Assembly: GCA_013377075.1 (NCBI GenBank)
Contig: JACABD010000001.1
Location: 92,211-156,210, forward strand
Length of the DNA: 64,000 nt
Direction: 5' to 3'
Origin: Geobacteraceae bacterium
Lineage (GTDB): Bacteria > Desulfobacterota > Desulfuromonadia > Geobacterales > DSM-12255
Each line of letters begins with the position of its first letter. Within the stretch, counting starts at the first letter, position 1. The translations under genes and the position numbers were made by a program. This document shows, piece by piece, positions 1 through 11,558 of this stretch. The notes beneath the pieces are model-generated. The model worked only from the letters and a program-made list of their open reading frames with translations, was not told the DNA's origin and did no database searches.

Positions 1-2
1 CT

Positions 3-119
3 ATAAACATGGCAGGCAAGGTCAAGAGAACAGGCAGGAATATCGGTAAGCGCTCTAATTGGAAGAAAGCGTATATCTCCCTGAATGTCGGTAGCAATCT
101 CGACTTCTTTGAACTGTAA
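3..119 (+). CDS. rplW: 50S ribosomal protein L23 (C-terminal part, truncated by window)
   Basis: Frame reads ...[37 protein letters not shown], directly upstream of rplB. Confidence 0.9.
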   Translation: MNMAGKVKRTGRNIGKRSNWKKAYISLNVGSNLDFFEL

Positions 120-142
120 ACAACTTTCCGGAGTAATCAGTC

Positions 143-967
143 ATGGCAATAAAGACATATAAACCAACTTCTGCAGGTAGAAGGCACCAGACCTGTTCAA
201 CTTTTGATGAAATAACCAGATCAACTCCTGAAAGATCTTTGGTTGTCTCGCTTAAAAAAACCGGCGGTCGCAACAACTTCGGAAGAATAACTTCACGTCA
301 TATTGGTGGCGGTCATAAGCAGAAGTATCGTATCATCGATTTCCGTCGGGATAAGATTGATATCCCCGGTAAAGTTGCTACCATAGAGTACGATCCGTAC
401 CGTTCTGCAAGAATCGCTCTGATTAATTATGTTGATGGGGAAAAGAGATATATACTTGCACCTAACGATCTTGCCGTCGGACAGACAATAATGTCAGGGG
501 CAGCTGCAGATATTAAGGCAGGTAATACTCTTCCCCTTAAGCTTATCCCTCTTGGTACAATTATTCATAATGTCGAGATGAAGATCGGCAAAGGTGCTCA
601 GCTTGTACGTAGTGCTGGAACTTTCGCCCAGCTCATGGCAAAAGACGGCAAGTATGTCCAGGTGAAGTTGCCTTCCGGTGAGGTCCGCATGATTCTTCAG
701 GACTGCCTGGCTACAATCGGACAGGTGGGTAACCTCGATCATGAGAAGGTTTCCATCGGTAAAGCGGGCAGATCTAGATGGCTCGGCAGAAGACCTAAGG
801 TAAGGGGCGTTGCTATGAACCCTGTTGACCACCCACATGGTGGTGGTGAGGGTAGAACTTCCGGTGGTCGTCATCCGGTTACTCCTTGGGGTATTCCTAC
901 CAAGGGTTACAAAACCAGAAAAAACAAGATTTCTACACGCTTTATCGTAAAGCCGCGTACAAAATAA
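143..967 (+). CDS. rplB: 50S ribosomal protein L2
   Basis: [14 protein letters not shown]..., [29 protein letters not shown]. Confidence 0.98.
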   Translation: MAIKTYKPTSAGRRHQTCSTFDEITRSTPERSLVVSLKKTGGRNNFGRITSRHIGGGHKQKYRIIDFRRDKIDIPGKVATIEYDPYRSARIALINYVDGEKRYILAPNDLAVGQTIMSGAAADIKAGNTLPLKLIPLGTIIHNVEMKIGKGAQLVRSAGTFAQLMAKDGKYVQVKLPSGEVRMILQDCLATIGQVGNLDHEKVSIGKAGRSRWLGRRPKVRGVAMNPVDHPHGGGEGRTSGGRHPVTPWGIPTKGYKTRKNKISTRFIVKPRTK

Positions 968-987
968 CAAATTAAGAGGTTTATTTA

Positions 988-1269
988 ATGGCAAGATCAG
1001 TTAAAAAAGGTCCTTTTGTTGATGGCCATCTTTCCAAAAAGGTTTCGGAGCAGTCTGCATCGTCAAAGGGTCTGATAAAGACTTGGTCGCGCAGATCAAC
1101 AATAACGCCTGATTTTATTGGTCTCTCCTTTGCAGTCCATAATGGCAAGAAGTTTATACCTGTTTTTGTTACTGAGAACATGGTAGGTCATAAGTTGGGA
1201 GAATTTTCCCCGACCAGAACTTTTCATGGTCATGCTGCTGACAAGAAGAGTAAGCTCAAGAAGAAGTAA
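988..1269 (+). CDS. rpsS: 30S ribosomal protein S19
   Basis: [15 protein letters not shown]...; operon position. Confidence 0.98.
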   Translation: MARSVKKGPFVDGHLSKKVSEQSASSKGLIKTWSRRSTITPDFIGLSFAVHNGKKFIPVFVTENMVGHKLGEFSPTRTFHGHAADKKSKLKKK

Positions 1270-1287
1270 GAAAAAAGGAGCAGATAA

Positions 1288-1623
1288 ATGGAAGCTCAAG
1301 CAAGTTTGCGGTCAGTGCGCCTTTCTCCGCGCAAGACCCGTCTAATAGTAGATATGGTGCGTGGACTTAATATCCAAAACGCACTAAACATTCTTAACTT
1401 CTCGCCTCGTCCGTCAGCAAGGATTGTAGCGACTCTTCTTAAGTCTGCTGTAGCTAATGCAGAGCAAAAAGGGCTGTCAGATGTTGATCGTCTTTTTGTT
1501 AAAACAATTTTTGTTGACGGTGGTACTGTTCTGAAACGCTTTCTCCCTAGAGCACAGGGTAGGGCAAGTAAGATAAGAAAACCTACAAGTCATATAACCG
1601 TTGTAGTTGCAGATAAAAGATAA
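1288..1623 (+). CDS. rplV: 50S ribosomal protein L22
   Basis: L22 sequence, RLSPRKTRLIVDMVRG...; operon position. Confidence 0.97.
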   Translation: MEAQASLRSVRLSPRKTRLIVDMVRGLNIQNALNILNFSPRPSARIVATLLKSAVANAEQKGLSDVDRLFVKTIFVDGGTVLKRFLPRAQGRASKIRKPTSHITVVVADKR

Positions 1624-1651
1624 CTATTAAACAAGTAGCTGGAGGTGCAGT

Positions 1652-2284
1652 TTGGGTCAGAAAGTAAATCCGATCAGTTTCAGGCTCGGAGTAATCAAAA
1701 CTTGGGATTCTAAGTGGTACGCTAAGTCTGGATATTCCAAACTTCTGCATGAAGACCTTAAGCTACGTGAATTCCTCAAAAAGCGTCTCTATCACTCGGG
1801 TGTTTCAAAAATCGAGATCGAACGCGCTGCCAACAAGGCTAAGATAAATATCTATACTGCAAGACCAGGCCTAATTATAGGCAAAAAAGGGTCTGAGGTA
1901 GAGACTCTTAAAAAGGATCTTGCGAAGCTTACTGATAAAGAGGTCTTTCTGAATATTCAGGAAGTCAGAAAACCCGAACTTGATGCACAACTTGTTGCAG
2001 AAAGCGTAGCTTTGCAACTTGAGAGAAGAATTGCATTTAGAAGGGCAATGAAGAAAAGTGTAACTTCAGCATTGAAGTTCGGTGCAAAAGGTATCAGAAT
2101 TACATGTTCGGGTCGTCTTGGTGGAGCTGAGATGTCCAGAACAGAATGGTATCGTGAGGGAAGAGTTCCTCTTCATACACTAAGAGCTGACATAGATTAC
2201 GGTTTTGCTGAAGCGAAAACAACCTACGGTATAATTGGCATAAAAGTTCTTATTTTCAAAGGTGAAGTCCTCCCAGGGCAATAG
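1652..2284 (+). CDS. rpsC: 30S ribosomal protein S3
   Basis: [14 protein letters not shown]..., KH-domain GLIIGKKG. Confidence 0.98.
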   Translation: MGQKVNPISFRLGVIKTWDSKWYAKSGYSKLLHEDLKLREFLKKRLYHSGVSKIEIERAANKAKINIYTARPGLIIGKKGSEVETLKKDLAKLTDKEVFLNIQEVRKPELDAQLVAESVALQLERRIAFRRAMKKSVTSALKFGAKGIRITCSGRLGGAEMSRTEWYREGRVPLHTLRADIDYGFAEAKTTYGIIGIKVLIFKGEVLPGQ

Positions 2285-2302
2285 AATCAGGAGTTTTTAT
2301 AT

Positions 2303-2725
2303 ATGTTGATGCCTAAAAGAGTTAAATATAGAAAGCAGATGAAAGGTCGTATGTCTGGATCTCCTGAGCGTGGTGTAAACCTCTCTTTTGGTCAGTTTGG
2401 ACTTCAGGCAACAGAGTGCTGTTGGTTGGAAGCACGTCAAATAGAAGCTGCCCGTATTGCCATGACAAGGTATATCAAGAGGGGCGGTAAAATATGGATC
2501 AGGGTTTTTCCTGATAAGCCGTTGACCTCCAAACCTGCTGAAACCAGGATGGGTAAAGGTAAAGGATCTCCGGATTCGTGGGTTTGTGTTGTAAAGCCGG
2601 GCCGTATCCTCTACGAGATGGAAGGTGTAACTGAAGAGATTGCAAGAGAAGCATTTAGACTCGCAGCTCATAAGCTCCCGATCGGAACAAAATTTGTGAT
2701 GAGGACAGAAACCAATGAAGGCTAG
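2303..2725 (+). CDS. rplP: 50S ribosomal protein L16 (start may be 2309)
   Basis: [15 protein letters not shown]... Confidence 0.97.
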   Translation: MLMPKRVKYRKQMKGRMSGSPERGVNLSFGQFGLQATECCWLEARQIEAARIAMTRYIKRGGKIWIRVFPDKPLTSKPAETRMGKGKGSPDSWVCVVKPGRILYEMEGVTEEIAREAFRLAAHKLPIGTKFVMRTETNEG

Positions 2726-2903
2726 TGAACTTCGTACCATAACTGCTGAAGAGTTGATGCTGAAAAATACAGAACTTGAGCAAGAACTTTTTAACGTCAG
2801 ATTTCAGCTTCATACAGGTCGGCTTGAGAATAGCTCAAAAATCAATTCTATTCGCAGGCAGATTGCAACAGTCAAAACAATTATTACAGAGAAACAGGGT
2901 TAG
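2715..2903 (+). CDS. rpmC: 50S ribosomal protein L29
   Basis: [14 protein letters not shown]...; overlaps rplP end. Confidence 0.96.
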   Translation: MKASELRTITAEELMLKNTELEQELFNVRFQLHTGRLENSSKINSIRRQIATVKTIITEKQG

Positions 2904-2913
2904 AGGGGTTAAG

Positions 2914-3159
2914 ATGCGCGAACGTGGTCATAGAAAAGTACAGATTGGTGTTGTTGTCAGCGACAAGATGGATAAAACTGTCGTTGTTAAGGTCGACCGC
3001 ATCACCAAGCACCCTGTCTATAATAAATACATAAAGCGTTCTGCTAAGTACAAGGCACATGATGAACAGAATGCCTGCAAGACCGGTGATCGTGTGCAGA
3101 TTACAGCATCTCGTCCTCTTAGCAAGGATAAATGCTGGAAAGTAAGTCAGATAATATAA
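2914..3159 (+). CDS. rpsQ: 30S ribosomal protein S17
   Basis: [29 protein letters not shown]; the ORF track extends upstream but ATG 2914 is the likely start. Confidence 0.96.
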   Translation: MRERGHRKVQIGVVVSDKMDKTVVVKVDRITKHPVYNKYIKRSAKYKAHDEQNACKTGDRVQITASRPLSKDKCWKVSQII

Positions 3160-3187
3160 GTCCAGTAAATCAGGTAGGAGTTTTAAG

Positions 3188-3556
3188 ATGATTCAAATGC
3201 AAACCCTGCTAGATGTAGCAGATAACTCAGGTGCTAAAAGACTTTTCTGCATAAAAGTGCTCGGCGGTTCAAAGCGTAAATATGCAAGCATTGGTGATAT
3301 TATTGTTGCTTCTGTTAAAGAAGCGCTTCCTAACTCTAAAGTTAAGAAGGGTGATGTTGTAAAGGCTGTTATCGTCAGAACTGCAAAAGAGATCGGTCGC
3401 GCAGATGGTTCATACATCCGCTTTGATGGAAACTCTGCTGTTGTAATCAATAATCAGCATGAACCAGTGGGTACAAGGATATTTGGGCCTGTAGCACGCG
3501 AACTCCGAGCAAAGAAATTCATGAAGATTATCTCTTTGGCTCCTGAAGTACTTTAA
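3188..3556 (+). CDS. rplN: 50S ribosomal protein L14
   Basis: [27 protein letters not shown]. Confidence 0.98.
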   Translation: MIQMQTLLDVADNSGAKRLFCIKVLGGSKRKYASIGDIIVASVKEALPNSKVKKGDVVKAVIVRTAKEIGRADGSYIRFDGNSAVVINNQHEPVGTRIFGPVARELRAKKFMKIISLAPEVL

Positions 3557-3573
3557 TATTCCAAGGAATCATT

Positions 3574-3900
3574 ATGCAAACGATCAAGTTTCATGTAAAA
3601 ACCGGAGATACTGTCGCTGTAATTACCGGCAAGGATAAAAACAAGACCGGAAAGATTCTGAAGGTCGACACTAGAAAAAACGGTGCACTTGTTGAAGGCC
3701 TTAATGTTGTTAAGAGGCACACAAGAGCGCGTAATAATCAACCAGGGAGCCTTGTTGAAAAAGAGGCTCTCATTCAGATATCAAATATTATGCTTTATTG
3801 TGAAAAATGTAAAAAGCCTGTCAAGGCTAAATCCTCGCTTCTTCAGGACGGCAAAAAAGCTCGTGTCTGTAAGAAATGCGGCGAGTCGTTCGATAAATAA
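3574..3900 (+). CDS. rplX: 50S ribosomal protein L24
   Basis: KOW region plus C-terminal CxxC...CxxC. Confidence 0.96.
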   Translation: MQTIKFHVKTGDTVAVITGKDKNKTGKILKVDTRKNGALVEGLNVVKRHTRARNNQPGSLVEKEALIQISNIMLYCEKCKKPVKAKSSLLQDGKKARVCKKCGESFDK

Positions 3901-3914
3901 TCGGGAGGAAGTTG

Positions 3915-4454
3915 ATGGCCAGGCTTAAGGACATTTATATAAATGAGATAGTCCCAAAGATGATGAAGGACTTCAATTACAAAAGTGTAATGGAGGTTCC
4001 AAAGGTTGAGAAAGTAGTTCTTAACATGGGACTGGGTGAAGCAATACAGAATGTAAAAATTCTTGACGCTGCAGCTGAAGAAATTGGCCTGATAGCCGGT
4101 CAAAAAGCCGTTATTACAAAGGCCAAGAAATCAATCGCAACATTCAAGCTTCGTCAGGGAATGCCGATTGGTACAATGGTTACTCTCCGCAAGGATAAAA
4201 TGTATGAGTTTCTAGACAGACTCTTGAATATTTCGATCCCACGCATCAGGGACTTCAAGGGTGTTTCGCCTAAAGCCTTCGATGGTAAGGGTAATTATTC
4301 TCTCGGCATAAAGGAACAACTTATATTCCCTGAGATTAACTATGATAAAATCGATAAAATAAAAGGTTTGAATATAACAATTGTAACCACTGCAAAGAGC
4401 GATGAAGAGAGTCGCGCGTTGCTGAAGTACATGGGAATGCCATTTAGGAATTAA
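3915..4454 (+). CDS. rplE: 50S ribosomal protein L5
   Basis: [39 protein letters not shown]. Confidence 0.97.
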   Translation: MARLKDIYINEIVPKMMKDFNYKSVMEVPKVEKVVLNMGLGEAIQNVKILDAAAEEIGLIAGQKAVITKAKKSIATFKLRQGMPIGTMVTLRKDKMYEFLDRLLNISIPRIRDFKGVSPKAFDGKGNYSLGIKEQLIFPEINYDKIDKIKGLNITIVTTAKSDEESRALLKYMGMPFRN

Positions 4455-4473
4455 AGGCTTTTGGAGGGTTTTT

Positions 4474-4659
4474 GTGGCTAAGACATCAATGATTATAAAG
4501 GCTCAACGCGGCAGTAAGTTTAAGGTTCGCGAGTACAACCGATGCCCTATTTGCGGTAGATCGCGTGCGTATTACCGTAAATTCGACATGTGCCGAATCT
4601 GCCTGCGTAAACTTGCTTCACACGGTCAACTTCCAGGTGTGATCAAGTCCAGCTGGTAA
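4474..4659 (+). CDS. rpsN: 30S ribosomal protein S14, zinc-binding type
   Basis: [25 protein letters not shown]. Confidence 0.97.
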   Translation: MAKTSMIIKAQRGSKFKVREYNRCPICGRSRAYYRKFDMCRICLRKLASHGQLPGVIKSSW

Positions 4660-4689
4660 AATAGATTAAGGTTCAAGGAGTATTAACAC

Positions 4690-5088
4690 ATGAGTATGAC
4701 CGATCCCATAGCAGATCTGCTTACCCGGATAAGAAACGGTGCAATGGCAAAACTTCAGAAAGTTGACATACCATCGTCAAATATGAAAGTTAGTATTGTT
4801 AACGTACTGAAAAATGAAGGTTTTATAAAGAACTACAAGCTGATTTCCGACCAGAAACAGGGCGTACTTCGCATCTACCTTAAATATATTAACGAAACTG
4901 ATTCTGTTATTTCCGAGATCAAGCGTGTTAGTAAGCCTGGTGGCAGAAGATATGTGAAAAGTGACAAAATCCCTTCTGTCAAGCAGGGACTCGGAATTGC
5001 TATTCTCTCCACATCTAAAGGTCTTCTGACTGACAAGGTTGCAAGAGAGACAGGCGTTGGTGGCGAGCTTATCTGTACCGTCTGGTAA
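4690..5088 (+). CDS. rpsH: 30S ribosomal protein S8
   Basis: [17 protein letters not shown]. Confidence 0.98.
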   Translation: MSMTDPIADLLTRIRNGAMAKLQKVDIPSSNMKVSIVNVLKNEGFIKNYKLISDQKQGVLRIYLKYINETDSVISEIKRVSKPGGRRYVKSDKIPSVKQGLGIAILSTSKGLLTDKVARETGVGGELICTVW

Positions 5089-5108
5089 TATGCTGCAAGG
5101 AGAAAAGG

Positions 5109-5648
5109 ATGTCCAGAATAGGAAAACAGCCGATTGAAATACCAGCCGGCGTAAAAGTATCAATTGACAATTTGAACGTTACAGTAACCGGCCCTAAGGG
5201 TACTCTCTCAAGATCAATGCTTGATACAATTGCACTTGACCTTGGAGACAAGTTCCTGACTGTAACCAGGGTAAATGAATCCATTAATGCTCGTGCTGCA
5301 CATGGCCTTTCAAGAACACTTATAAGCAATATGGTAATCGGTGTTACTAAAGGTTTTGAACGAGCCCTTGAAATAAATGGCGTCGGATACAGAGCTGAAG
5401 TGAAGGAAAATGTTCTTAATCTTAGCCTTGGCTATTCTCATCCCATCAACTTTGAACTCCCTAAAGGTATTTCAGTTGAAGTTGATAAAATGACAAAGCT
5501 TCTTGTTAAGGGAATTGATAAGGAGCTTGTTGGTCAGACAGCTGCAAAAATCAGAGAGTTCCGCTCACCTGAGCCGTATAAAGGCAAAGGTGTTAAGTAT
5601 GCAGATGAAACAATTCTGCGTAAAGCCGGTAAAACAGGTAAAAAATAG
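5109..5648 (+). CDS. rplF: 50S ribosomal protein L6
   Basis: [17 protein letters not shown]. Confidence 0.98.
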   Translation: MSRIGKQPIEIPAGVKVSIDNLNVTVTGPKGTLSRSMLDTIALDLGDKFLTVTRVNESINARAAHGLSRTLISNMVIGVTKGFERALEINGVGYRAEVKENVLNLSLGYSHPINFELPKGISVEVDKMTKLLVKGIDKELVGQTAAKIREFRSPEPYKGKGVKYADETILRKAGKTGKK

Positions 5649-5669
5649 TCGTAGTCAAGGAGAACAGCG

Positions 5670-6038
5670 GTGAGTAATAAAACATCAAAAAACGATGCCC
5701 GCCTTAAGCGTCAGTTTCGTGTACGCAAGAAAGTTAAGGGTACTACTGAACGTCCAAGGTTGAATGTATTTAAGAGTTCAAAGCATATTCATGCTCAGAT
5801 TATAGATGATACAACGGGTGTAACTCTCGTAGCTGCTTCTACAATTTCTCCAGACATAAAGTCGGATCTTGATTATTCCGGAAATGTTGAAGCTGCAAAA
5901 AAAGTTGGTGCTGCGATTGCAAAAAAAGCAATCGATAAAAACATTATTTCTGTTGTTTTTGACAGAAATGGTTTTCTGTACCACGGTAGGATAAAAGCGC
6001 TTGCTGATGCAGCTCGCGAGAATGGACTGTCTTTCTAA
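5670..6038 (+). CDS. rplR: 50S ribosomal protein L18
   Basis: L18 sequence, [23 protein letters not shown] start. Confidence 0.96.
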   Translation: MSNKTSKNDARLKRQFRVRKKVKGTTERPRLNVFKSSKHIHAQIIDDTTGVTLVAASTISPDIKSDLDYSGNVEAAKKVGAAIAKKAIDKNIISVVFDRNGFLYHGRIKALADAARENGLSF

Positions 6039-6060
6039 AAGTATCAGGAGGTTTTCCTTG

Positions 6061-6546
6061 TTGAAGCTAAATTCAAATGAACTCAATCTTGTTGACCGTG
6101 TTGTTCATATCAACAGAGTCGCAAAAGTTGTAAAGGGCGGAAGGCGTTTCAGCTTTTCAGCGCTTGTTGTTGTCGGTGATGGCAACGGTGTTGTCGGCTA
6201 CGGTCTTGGCAAAGCCAATGAAGTTCCTGAAGCCATAAGAAAAGGCGTTGAGCAGGCGAAAAAGAACATCATTCGTGTTCCGATCGTTGACGGTCAAACC
6301 ATACCTTATGATGTTAAGGGGCACTTCGGTGCTGGTAGGGTTCTGATGATGCCGGCTTCTGCTGGTACAGGAGTTATCGCTGGTGGTGCTGCCCGTGCAG
6401 TGTTTGAGTCAGCAGGTATTCAGAATATTCTTGCAAAGTGTCTTGGGTCTAATAATCCACACAACGTTGTAAAGGCTGCTTTTGACGGACTCAAACAACT
6501 TAGAAGCCCAGAAGAGATCATTGCCAGAAGAGGTTTGGTCGATTAA
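6061..6546 (+). CDS. rpsE: 30S ribosomal protein S5
   Basis: [42 protein letters not shown] start likely at 6061 (or 6058). Confidence 0.95.
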   Translation: MKLNSNELNLVDRVVHINRVAKVVKGGRRFSFSALVVVGDGNGVVGYGLGKANEVPEAIRKGVEQAKKNIIRVPIVDGQTIPYDVKGHFGAGRVLMMPASAGTGVIAGGAARAVFESAGIQNILAKCLGSNNPHNVVKAAFDGLKQLRSPEEIIARRGLVD

Positions 6547-6565
6547 TCAAGTATAGGAGTTTTAG

Positions 6566-6742
6566 ATGGCTCAGCTTACTGTAACACTTATAAAAAGTGG
6601 TATTGGAAAACCATTGAAGCATCGTCAGATTCTTCAGGGTCTTGGACTTAAAAAGCTTAATAAATCCGTAATCCGTGACAATACACCTGAGATCCAGGGG
6701 ATGATCAAGAAAGTAGCCCATATGGTGAAGGTTTCTGAATAA
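6566..6742 (+). CDS. rpmD: 50S ribosomal protein L30
   Basis: 58 aa read directly: MAQLTVTLIKSGIGKPLKHRQILQGLGLKKLNKSVIRDNTPEIQGMIKKVAHMVKVSE; not in the supplied ORF track. Confidence 0.96.
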   Translation: MAQLTVTLIKSGIGKPLKHRQILQGLGLKKLNKSVIRDNTPEIQGMIKKVAHMVKVSE

Positions 6743-6758
6743 ACAACCGGAGAATGAT

Positions 6759-7199
6759 ATGCAACTCAACACTATAAAGCCAGCTGCAGGGGCTACTCGA
6801 GATAGAAAAAGAATCGGACGTGGACCAGGTTCTGGTCACGGTAAAACTGCTACCAAGGGCCATAAAGGCCAGAAAGCCAGGTCCGGCGGAAGCATTAAGC
6901 CAGGTTTTGAAGGTGGTCAGATGCCTATGCAACGACGTCTTCCAAAGCGTGGTTTTGAGCCACTATCAAGAAAAGAGTACGTTGTAATTAATATCTCCCA
7001 GTTGGACATCTTTGACAATGGCACAGTTGTTGATCCTTCTGTCATTATTGCCCACGGTTTGGCTAGCAATCTGCGTGATGGAATCAAAGTTCTCGCAAAA
7101 GGGCAAATAACCAAATCACTGACTGTCAAAGCTCACAAGTTCAGCGCTGCTGCCAAGGAGCTTATCATTGCCGCAGGTGGCTCTGTAGAGGAGATCTGA
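6759..7199 (+). CDS. rplO: 50S ribosomal protein L15
   Basis: RKRIGRGPGSGHGKTATKGHKGQKARSGG. Confidence 0.98.
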   Translation: MQLNTIKPAAGATRDRKRIGRGPGSGHGKTATKGHKGQKARSGGSIKPGFEGGQMPMQRRLPKRGFEPLSRKEYVVINISQLDIFDNGTVVDPSVIIAHGLASNLRDGIKVLAKGQITKSLTVKAHKFSAAAKELIIAAGGSVEEI

Positions 7200-7201
7200 T
7201 T

Positions 7202-8509
7202 TTGTTTGAAGCCCTCCAGAATATCTTCAAAATACCTGAACTTAAAAAAAGAGTACTCTTCTCCCTGAGCATGCTTCTTGTCTACAGGATAGGTTGTCAT
7301 ATACCTACCCCTGGCATTGATGGCGTTGCTCTTTCTCATTTTTTCAAGCAGGCACAAGGTACTCTTCTGGGCATGTTTGACATGTTTTCAGGTGGGGCAC
7401 TTGAAAAATTGACGGTTTTTGCACTTGGTATTATGCCGTATATCTCATCATCTATTATTTTCCAACTGCTTACGGTTGTTGTCCCTTCAATAGAGAAACT
7501 ATCAAAAGAGGGCGATGCGGGTAGAAAGAAGATAGTTCAGTATACTCGCTATGGTACTGTGGTGCTTAGTGTTGTTCAGGCTATGGGCATCAGTATTGGT
7601 CTTGAGGCAATGAGAGGGCCAGCCGGAGAGCTTGTTGTTCCATCACCTGGGTGGTCTTTCAGGATTATGACAGTAATAACGCTTACTGCAGGTACAGCTT
7701 TCATTATGTGGCTTGGTGAGCAAATGTCTGAAAGAGGGATTGGCAACGGTATTTCATTGATAATATTTGCTGGAATTGTTGCTCGGATACCCGCTGCAAT
7801 CGGTAACTCATTTAAACTTATTAAAACAGGCCAACTTTCACTGTTTGTATTGGTCTTTGTTATGGTTGTAATGTTTGCAGTAATTGCTGCTATCGTATTT
7901 GTCGAGCGTGGCCAACGAAGAATTCCGATTCATTATGCAAAAAGGGTTGTAGGCCTTCAAACACTTGCAGCACAATCGTCTCATCTTCCCCTTAAGGTTA
8001 ATATGGCCGGTGTAATTCCACCGATCTTTGCATCATCGATAATAATGTTTCCAGCCACTGTGGCAAACTTCGTTGATGTCCCGTGGATACAGGGGGCTGC
8101 AAAGTACCTGATGCCTGGTAATTGGGTATATGATATTATTTTTGTTGCATTTATCATATTCTTTTGTTACTTCTATACGGCTGTCACATTTAATCCTGTA
8201 GACGTAGCAGAGAATATCAAAAAGCATGGTGGGTACATCCCTGGAGTTCGTCCAGGTAAGGAAACATCTGATTATTTGGATACTGTTCTTACCAAGCTGA
8301 CATTTGCCGGAGCAATCTATATATCAATCGTATGTGTGCTCCCCTCTATACTGGTAGGGAAGTTCAATCTTCCGTTTTATTTCGGTGGGACTGCTCTTCT
8401 CATTGCTATTGGCGTGGGTATGGATACGGTCGCCCAGATTGAGTCACACCTTATTACTCGAAGTTATGAGGGTTTTATGAAGGGTGTGAAGATCAAGGGC
8501 AGGAGCTAG
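7202..8509 (+). CDS. secY: Preprotein translocase subunit SecY
   Basis: Multi-TM SecY sequence between rplO and adk. Confidence 0.98.
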   Translation: MFEALQNIFKIPELKKRVLFSLSMLLVYRIGCHIPTPGIDGVALSHFFKQAQGTLLGMFDMFSGGALEKLTVFALGIMPYISSSIIFQLLTVVVPSIEKLSKEGDAGRKKIVQYTRYGTVVLSVVQAMGISIGLEAMRGPAGELVVPSPGWSFRIMTVITLTAGTAFIMWLGEQMSERGIGNGISLIIFAGIVARIPAAIGNSFKLIKTGQLSLFVLVFVMVVMFAVIAAIVFVERGQRRIPIHYAKRVVGLQTLAAQSSHLPLKVNMAGVIPPIFASSIIMFPATVANFVDVPWIQGAAKYLMPGNWVYDIIFVAFIIFFCYFYTAVTFNPVDVAENIKKHGGYIPGVRPGKETSDYLDTVLTKLTFAGAIYISIVCVLPSILVGKFNLPFYFGGTALLIAIGVGMDTVAQIESHLITRSYEGFMKGVKIKGRS

Positions 8510-8515
8510 TCTCTG

Positions 8516-9166
8516 ATGGGTCTCAATATAATACTCCTTGGTCCGCCTGGTGCCGGTAAAGGTACGCAGGCGAAGCTTTTGATTGATCGCTTCGGGATTC
8601 CACAGATTTCTACAGGCGATATTCTGAGGGCTGCTGTCAAAGATAGGACTTCTTCTGGGATTAGAGCCAAGAAGTTTATGGATGATGGAGCTCTTGTTCC
8701 TGATGATATTGTAATCAGTATAATCAGTGATCGTTTGAAAATGTCTGATTCTGTTAACGGATTCATTCTTGATGGCTTCCCAAGGACAGTTGCGCAGGCA
8801 GATGCCCTTTCTACGATGCTTGATGATAGTGGCAAGTCAATTGATCATGTTATTTCTATCACTGTCGATTACGATGAGCTTATAAAGAGGGTTATCGGTC
8901 GTCTAACGTGTAAGAGTTGTGGTCGTGGTTATCATATTGTTTTTGATCCCCCTTCAGTGCCAGGTGTATGTACACTCTGTTCGGGTGAACTTTGCCAGCG
9001 TGATGATGATAGAGAAGATACAATGAGGGCTCGTCTATTAACCTATGAATCTCAGACGGCACCTTTAATTGCTTACTATTCGTCCCTTGGTTTCTTGCGG
9101 CCTGTTGATGGGCTTGGATCAATCCAGGAAATAAACGGTGCCCTTGTTAGTTTGCTAGAAGGCTGA
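8516..9166 (+). CDS. adk: Adenylate kinase
   Basis: NIILLGPPGAGKGTQAKLL, zinc-type lid CxxC...CxxC-like. Confidence 0.97.
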   Translation: MGLNIILLGPPGAGKGTQAKLLIDRFGIPQISTGDILRAAVKDRTSSGIRAKKFMDDGALVPDDIVISIISDRLKMSDSVNGFILDGFPRTVAQADALSTMLDDSGKSIDHVISITVDYDELIKRVIGRLTCKSCGRGYHIVFDPPSVPGVCTLCSGELCQRDDDREDTMRARLLTYESQTAPLIAYYSSLGFLRPVDGLGSIQEINGALVSLLEG

Positions 9167-9172
9167 TCAGCC

Positions 9173-9919
9173 TTGATTGTACTAAAGTCTCTCAAAGAGA
9201 TTGCGCGTATGAGGGCTCCATGTTCTATTGTTGCTGAAGTTCTTGCACTGGTTGTTGAGGCTGTTGAACCTGGCGTAACAACATTAGAATTGAATGCAAT
9301 AGCTGAACGTGAAGTTGCAAAACGTAAAGCAAAACCGGCTTTTAGAGGGTATAGTGGTTTTCCATGTTCGCTCTGTTGCTCATTGAATGAGCAGGTTGTA
9401 CATGGGATACCTAATTCTACCCCGTTGAAAGATGGTGATATTATAAGTCTTGATTTTGGTGCTTATTATGATGGTTTTTTTGGCGATGCAGCAGTAACGG
9501 TTCCAGTTGGTTCCATATCTGCTACAGCCTCAAATCTGATTAAAGTAACTGAGCGTTCTCTGTATATAGCAATTGATAAAGCTATTAATGGTAACAGGTT
9601 GTCGGATATATCAAATTCTGTTCAGTTTTTTGTAGAATCAAATGGGTATTCGGTTGTCAGGGACTTTGTCGGTCATGGTATTGGCAGAAACCTTCACGAA
9701 CAGCCTCAGATTCCGAATTACGGCGACGCAAATAAAGGGCCGAAGCTAAAGCAAGGTATGGTTTTAGCTTTAGAACCGATGGTTAATGAAAAATCATATG
9801 AAGTTAAGGTTCTGGCTGATGGTTGGACAGCTGTAACTGTTGATGGTGGCCTTTCTGCACATTTTGAACACACTGTTGCCATAACTGAAAACGGCCCGGA
9901 AATATTGACATTGATCTGA
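9173..9919 (+). CDS. map: Methionine aminopeptidase type I
   Basis: NEQVVHGIP, DFGAYYDGFFGDAAVT, GHGIGRNLHEQPQIPNYG. Confidence 0.96.
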   Translation: MIVLKSLKEIARMRAPCSIVAEVLALVVEAVEPGVTTLELNAIAEREVAKRKAKPAFRGYSGFPCSLCCSLNEQVVHGIPNSTPLKDGDIISLDFGAYYDGFFGDAAVTVPVGSISATASNLIKVTERSLYIAIDKAINGNRLSDISNSVQFFVESNGYSVVRDFVGHGIGRNLHEQPQIPNYGDANKGPKLKQGMVLALEPMVNEKSYEVKVLADGWTAVTVDGGLSAHFEHTVAITENGPEILTLI

Positions 9920-9944
9920 ATAGATTAAAGGAAGGTATTACAAG

Positions 9945-10058
9945 ATGAAAGTTAGAGCTTCTGTAAAAAAAATATGTGACAAGTGTAAGATAGTTAAACG
10001 TAAGGGTATTGTGAGGGTTATTTGCGAAATACCTAAGCATTCCCAACGACAAGGTTGA
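9945..10058 (+). CDS. rpmJ: 50S ribosomal protein L36
   Basis: [37 protein letters not shown]; 37 aa, read directly. Confidence 0.95.
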   Translation: MKVRASVKKICDKCKIVKRKGIVRVICEIPKHSQRQG

Positions 10059-10084
10059 TTAGAAAATCTCAGGAGGGGTGAAAA

Positions 10085-10453
10085 TTGGCACGAATATCCG
10101 GTGTTGACATACCAAGAAATAAACATATCGAGATTGCACTTACCTATATATACGGTATCGGTAGATCTACTGCTCAAAGGATTCTTACTGAGGCATCTGT
10201 CGATTTCAATACAAGAACAGAGAAACTCTCTGAGCCAGAGATTGCAAGGATTCGTGACCTTATAGACAAGACTTGCAAGGTAGAAGGCGATCTTCGTCGT
10301 GAAATATCAATGGATATTAAGCGACTAATGGATCTTGGCTGTTATCGTGGTCTTCGTCACCGTAAGGGTCTCCCCGTGCGTGGGCAAAGAACCAAGACCA
10401 ATTCGCGTACGAGAAAAGGTCCTGCCAGAACAGTGGCAGGTAAGAAGAAATAG
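10085..10453 (+). CDS. rpsM: 30S ribosomal protein S13
   Basis: [26 protein letters not shown]. Confidence 0.98.
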   Translation: MARISGVDIPRNKHIEIALTYIYGIGRSTAQRILTEASVDFNTRTEKLSEPEIARIRDLIDKTCKVEGDLRREISMDIKRLMDLGCYRGLRHRKGLPVRGQRTKTNSRTRKGPARTVAGKKK

Positions 10454-10474
10454 TCTTTTATATCCGGAGGAAAG

Positions 10475-10870
10475 ATGGCCAGCCCTGCAAAAAAAGTAGT
10501 CAGGAAAAAGAAGGAAAAAAAGAATATCCCTAATGGAGTTGCCCATATTCAGGCAACCTTTAACAATACCATAATTACAATTACCGATCCTGTCGGTAAT
10601 GTTGTAGCTTGGTCAAGTGCTGGTGCTAAAGGGTTTAAAGGGTCACGTAAGAGCACCCCTTTCGCAGCTCAGATGGCAGCTGAAGATTGTGCTAAGCGTG
10701 CTCAGGAAAACGGCATGAGGGCACTTGAAGTCTTTGTCAAGGGGCCAGGCTCCGGCAGAGAATCGGCTCTCAGAGCGCTACAGTCCGTTGGGCTGAATGT
10801 TACTTTCATTCGGGACATAACCCCGATTCCTCATAATGGATGCCGCCCTCCTAAAAGGCGAAGAGTATAA
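10475..10870 (+). CDS. rpsK: 30S ribosomal protein S11
   Basis: [18 protein letters not shown]...[12 protein letters not shown]. Confidence 0.98.
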   Translation: MASPAKKVVRKKKEKKNIPNGVAHIQATFNNTIITITDPVGNVVAWSSAGAKGFKGSRKSTPFAAQMAAEDCAKRAQENGMRALEVFVKGPGSGRESALRALQSVGLNVTFIRDITPIPHNGCRPPKRRRV

Positions 10871-10900
10871 ACTGATAAAATAATATCAAGGAGGCTGTAA

Positions 10901-11527
10901 TTGGCTAGATATACAGGTCCGTCATGTCGTTTGTGCAGAAGGCAAAATGTTGAGCTCTACCTTAAAGGTGAGAGATGTTATACAGATAAATGCGCAATTA
11001 AACGTAGGAATTACCCGCCGGGACAGCATGGTCAACTGAGAACTAAAGTTAGTGACTATGGTACTCAGCTGCGTGAAAAACAAAAGGTTCGTCGTATATA
11101 TGGTATTCTTGAGAAGCAGTTCCGTGGTTATTTCCACGAAGCTGACCGTATGCGTGGTGTAACGGGCGAGAATCTGCTTTCGCTACTCGAAAGAAGACTT
11201 GACAATGTAGTATACAGGCTTGGTTTTGCTTCTTCAAGAACCGAGGCAAGGATACTCATTCGACATTGTCACTTCACTCTCAATGGTAAAAAGGTGAATA
11301 TACCTTCTATCCAGTGTAAGGTTGGAGATGTTATCGAACTGCGTGAGAAGAGCAGAGGGGTTGCTTGTGTAACTGAGTCTCTCGAAGCTGTTGTCCGTAG
11401 AGGTCTTCCTCAGTGGCTTGAGTTGACTAAGGATGCATTCAAAGGAGTTGTGAAAGCTCTTCCGATACGTGAGGATATTACTCTGCCTATTCAGGAGCAG
11501 CTTGTTGTAGAACTCTACTCCAAATAG
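10901..11527 (+). CDS. rpsD: 30S ribosomal protein S4
   Basis: [14 protein letters not shown]... Confidence 0.98.
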   Translation: MARYTGPSCRLCRRQNVELYLKGERCYTDKCAIKRRNYPPGQHGQLRTKVSDYGTQLREKQKVRRIYGILEKQFRGYFHEADRMRGVTGENLLSLLERRLDNVVYRLGFASSRTEARILIRHCHFTLNGKKVNIPSIQCKVGDVIELREKSRGVACVTESLEAVVRRGLPQWLELTKDAFKGVVKALPIREDITLPIQEQLVVELYSK

Positions 11528-11558
11528 TCTTAAATGACCACCTTGCGGGGAGGATTAA

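Noticed and set aside
494-994. Long antisense ORFs across the ribosomal cluster and elsewhere (e.g. 494-994, 33194-34411, 52313-53062 minus)
   Set aside because: They overlap well-supported genes on the opposite strand and their translations look non-native.
3574-3900. Zinc-ribbon-like CxxC...CxxC tail of L24
   Set aside because: Common in bacterial L24 proteins; not unusual.
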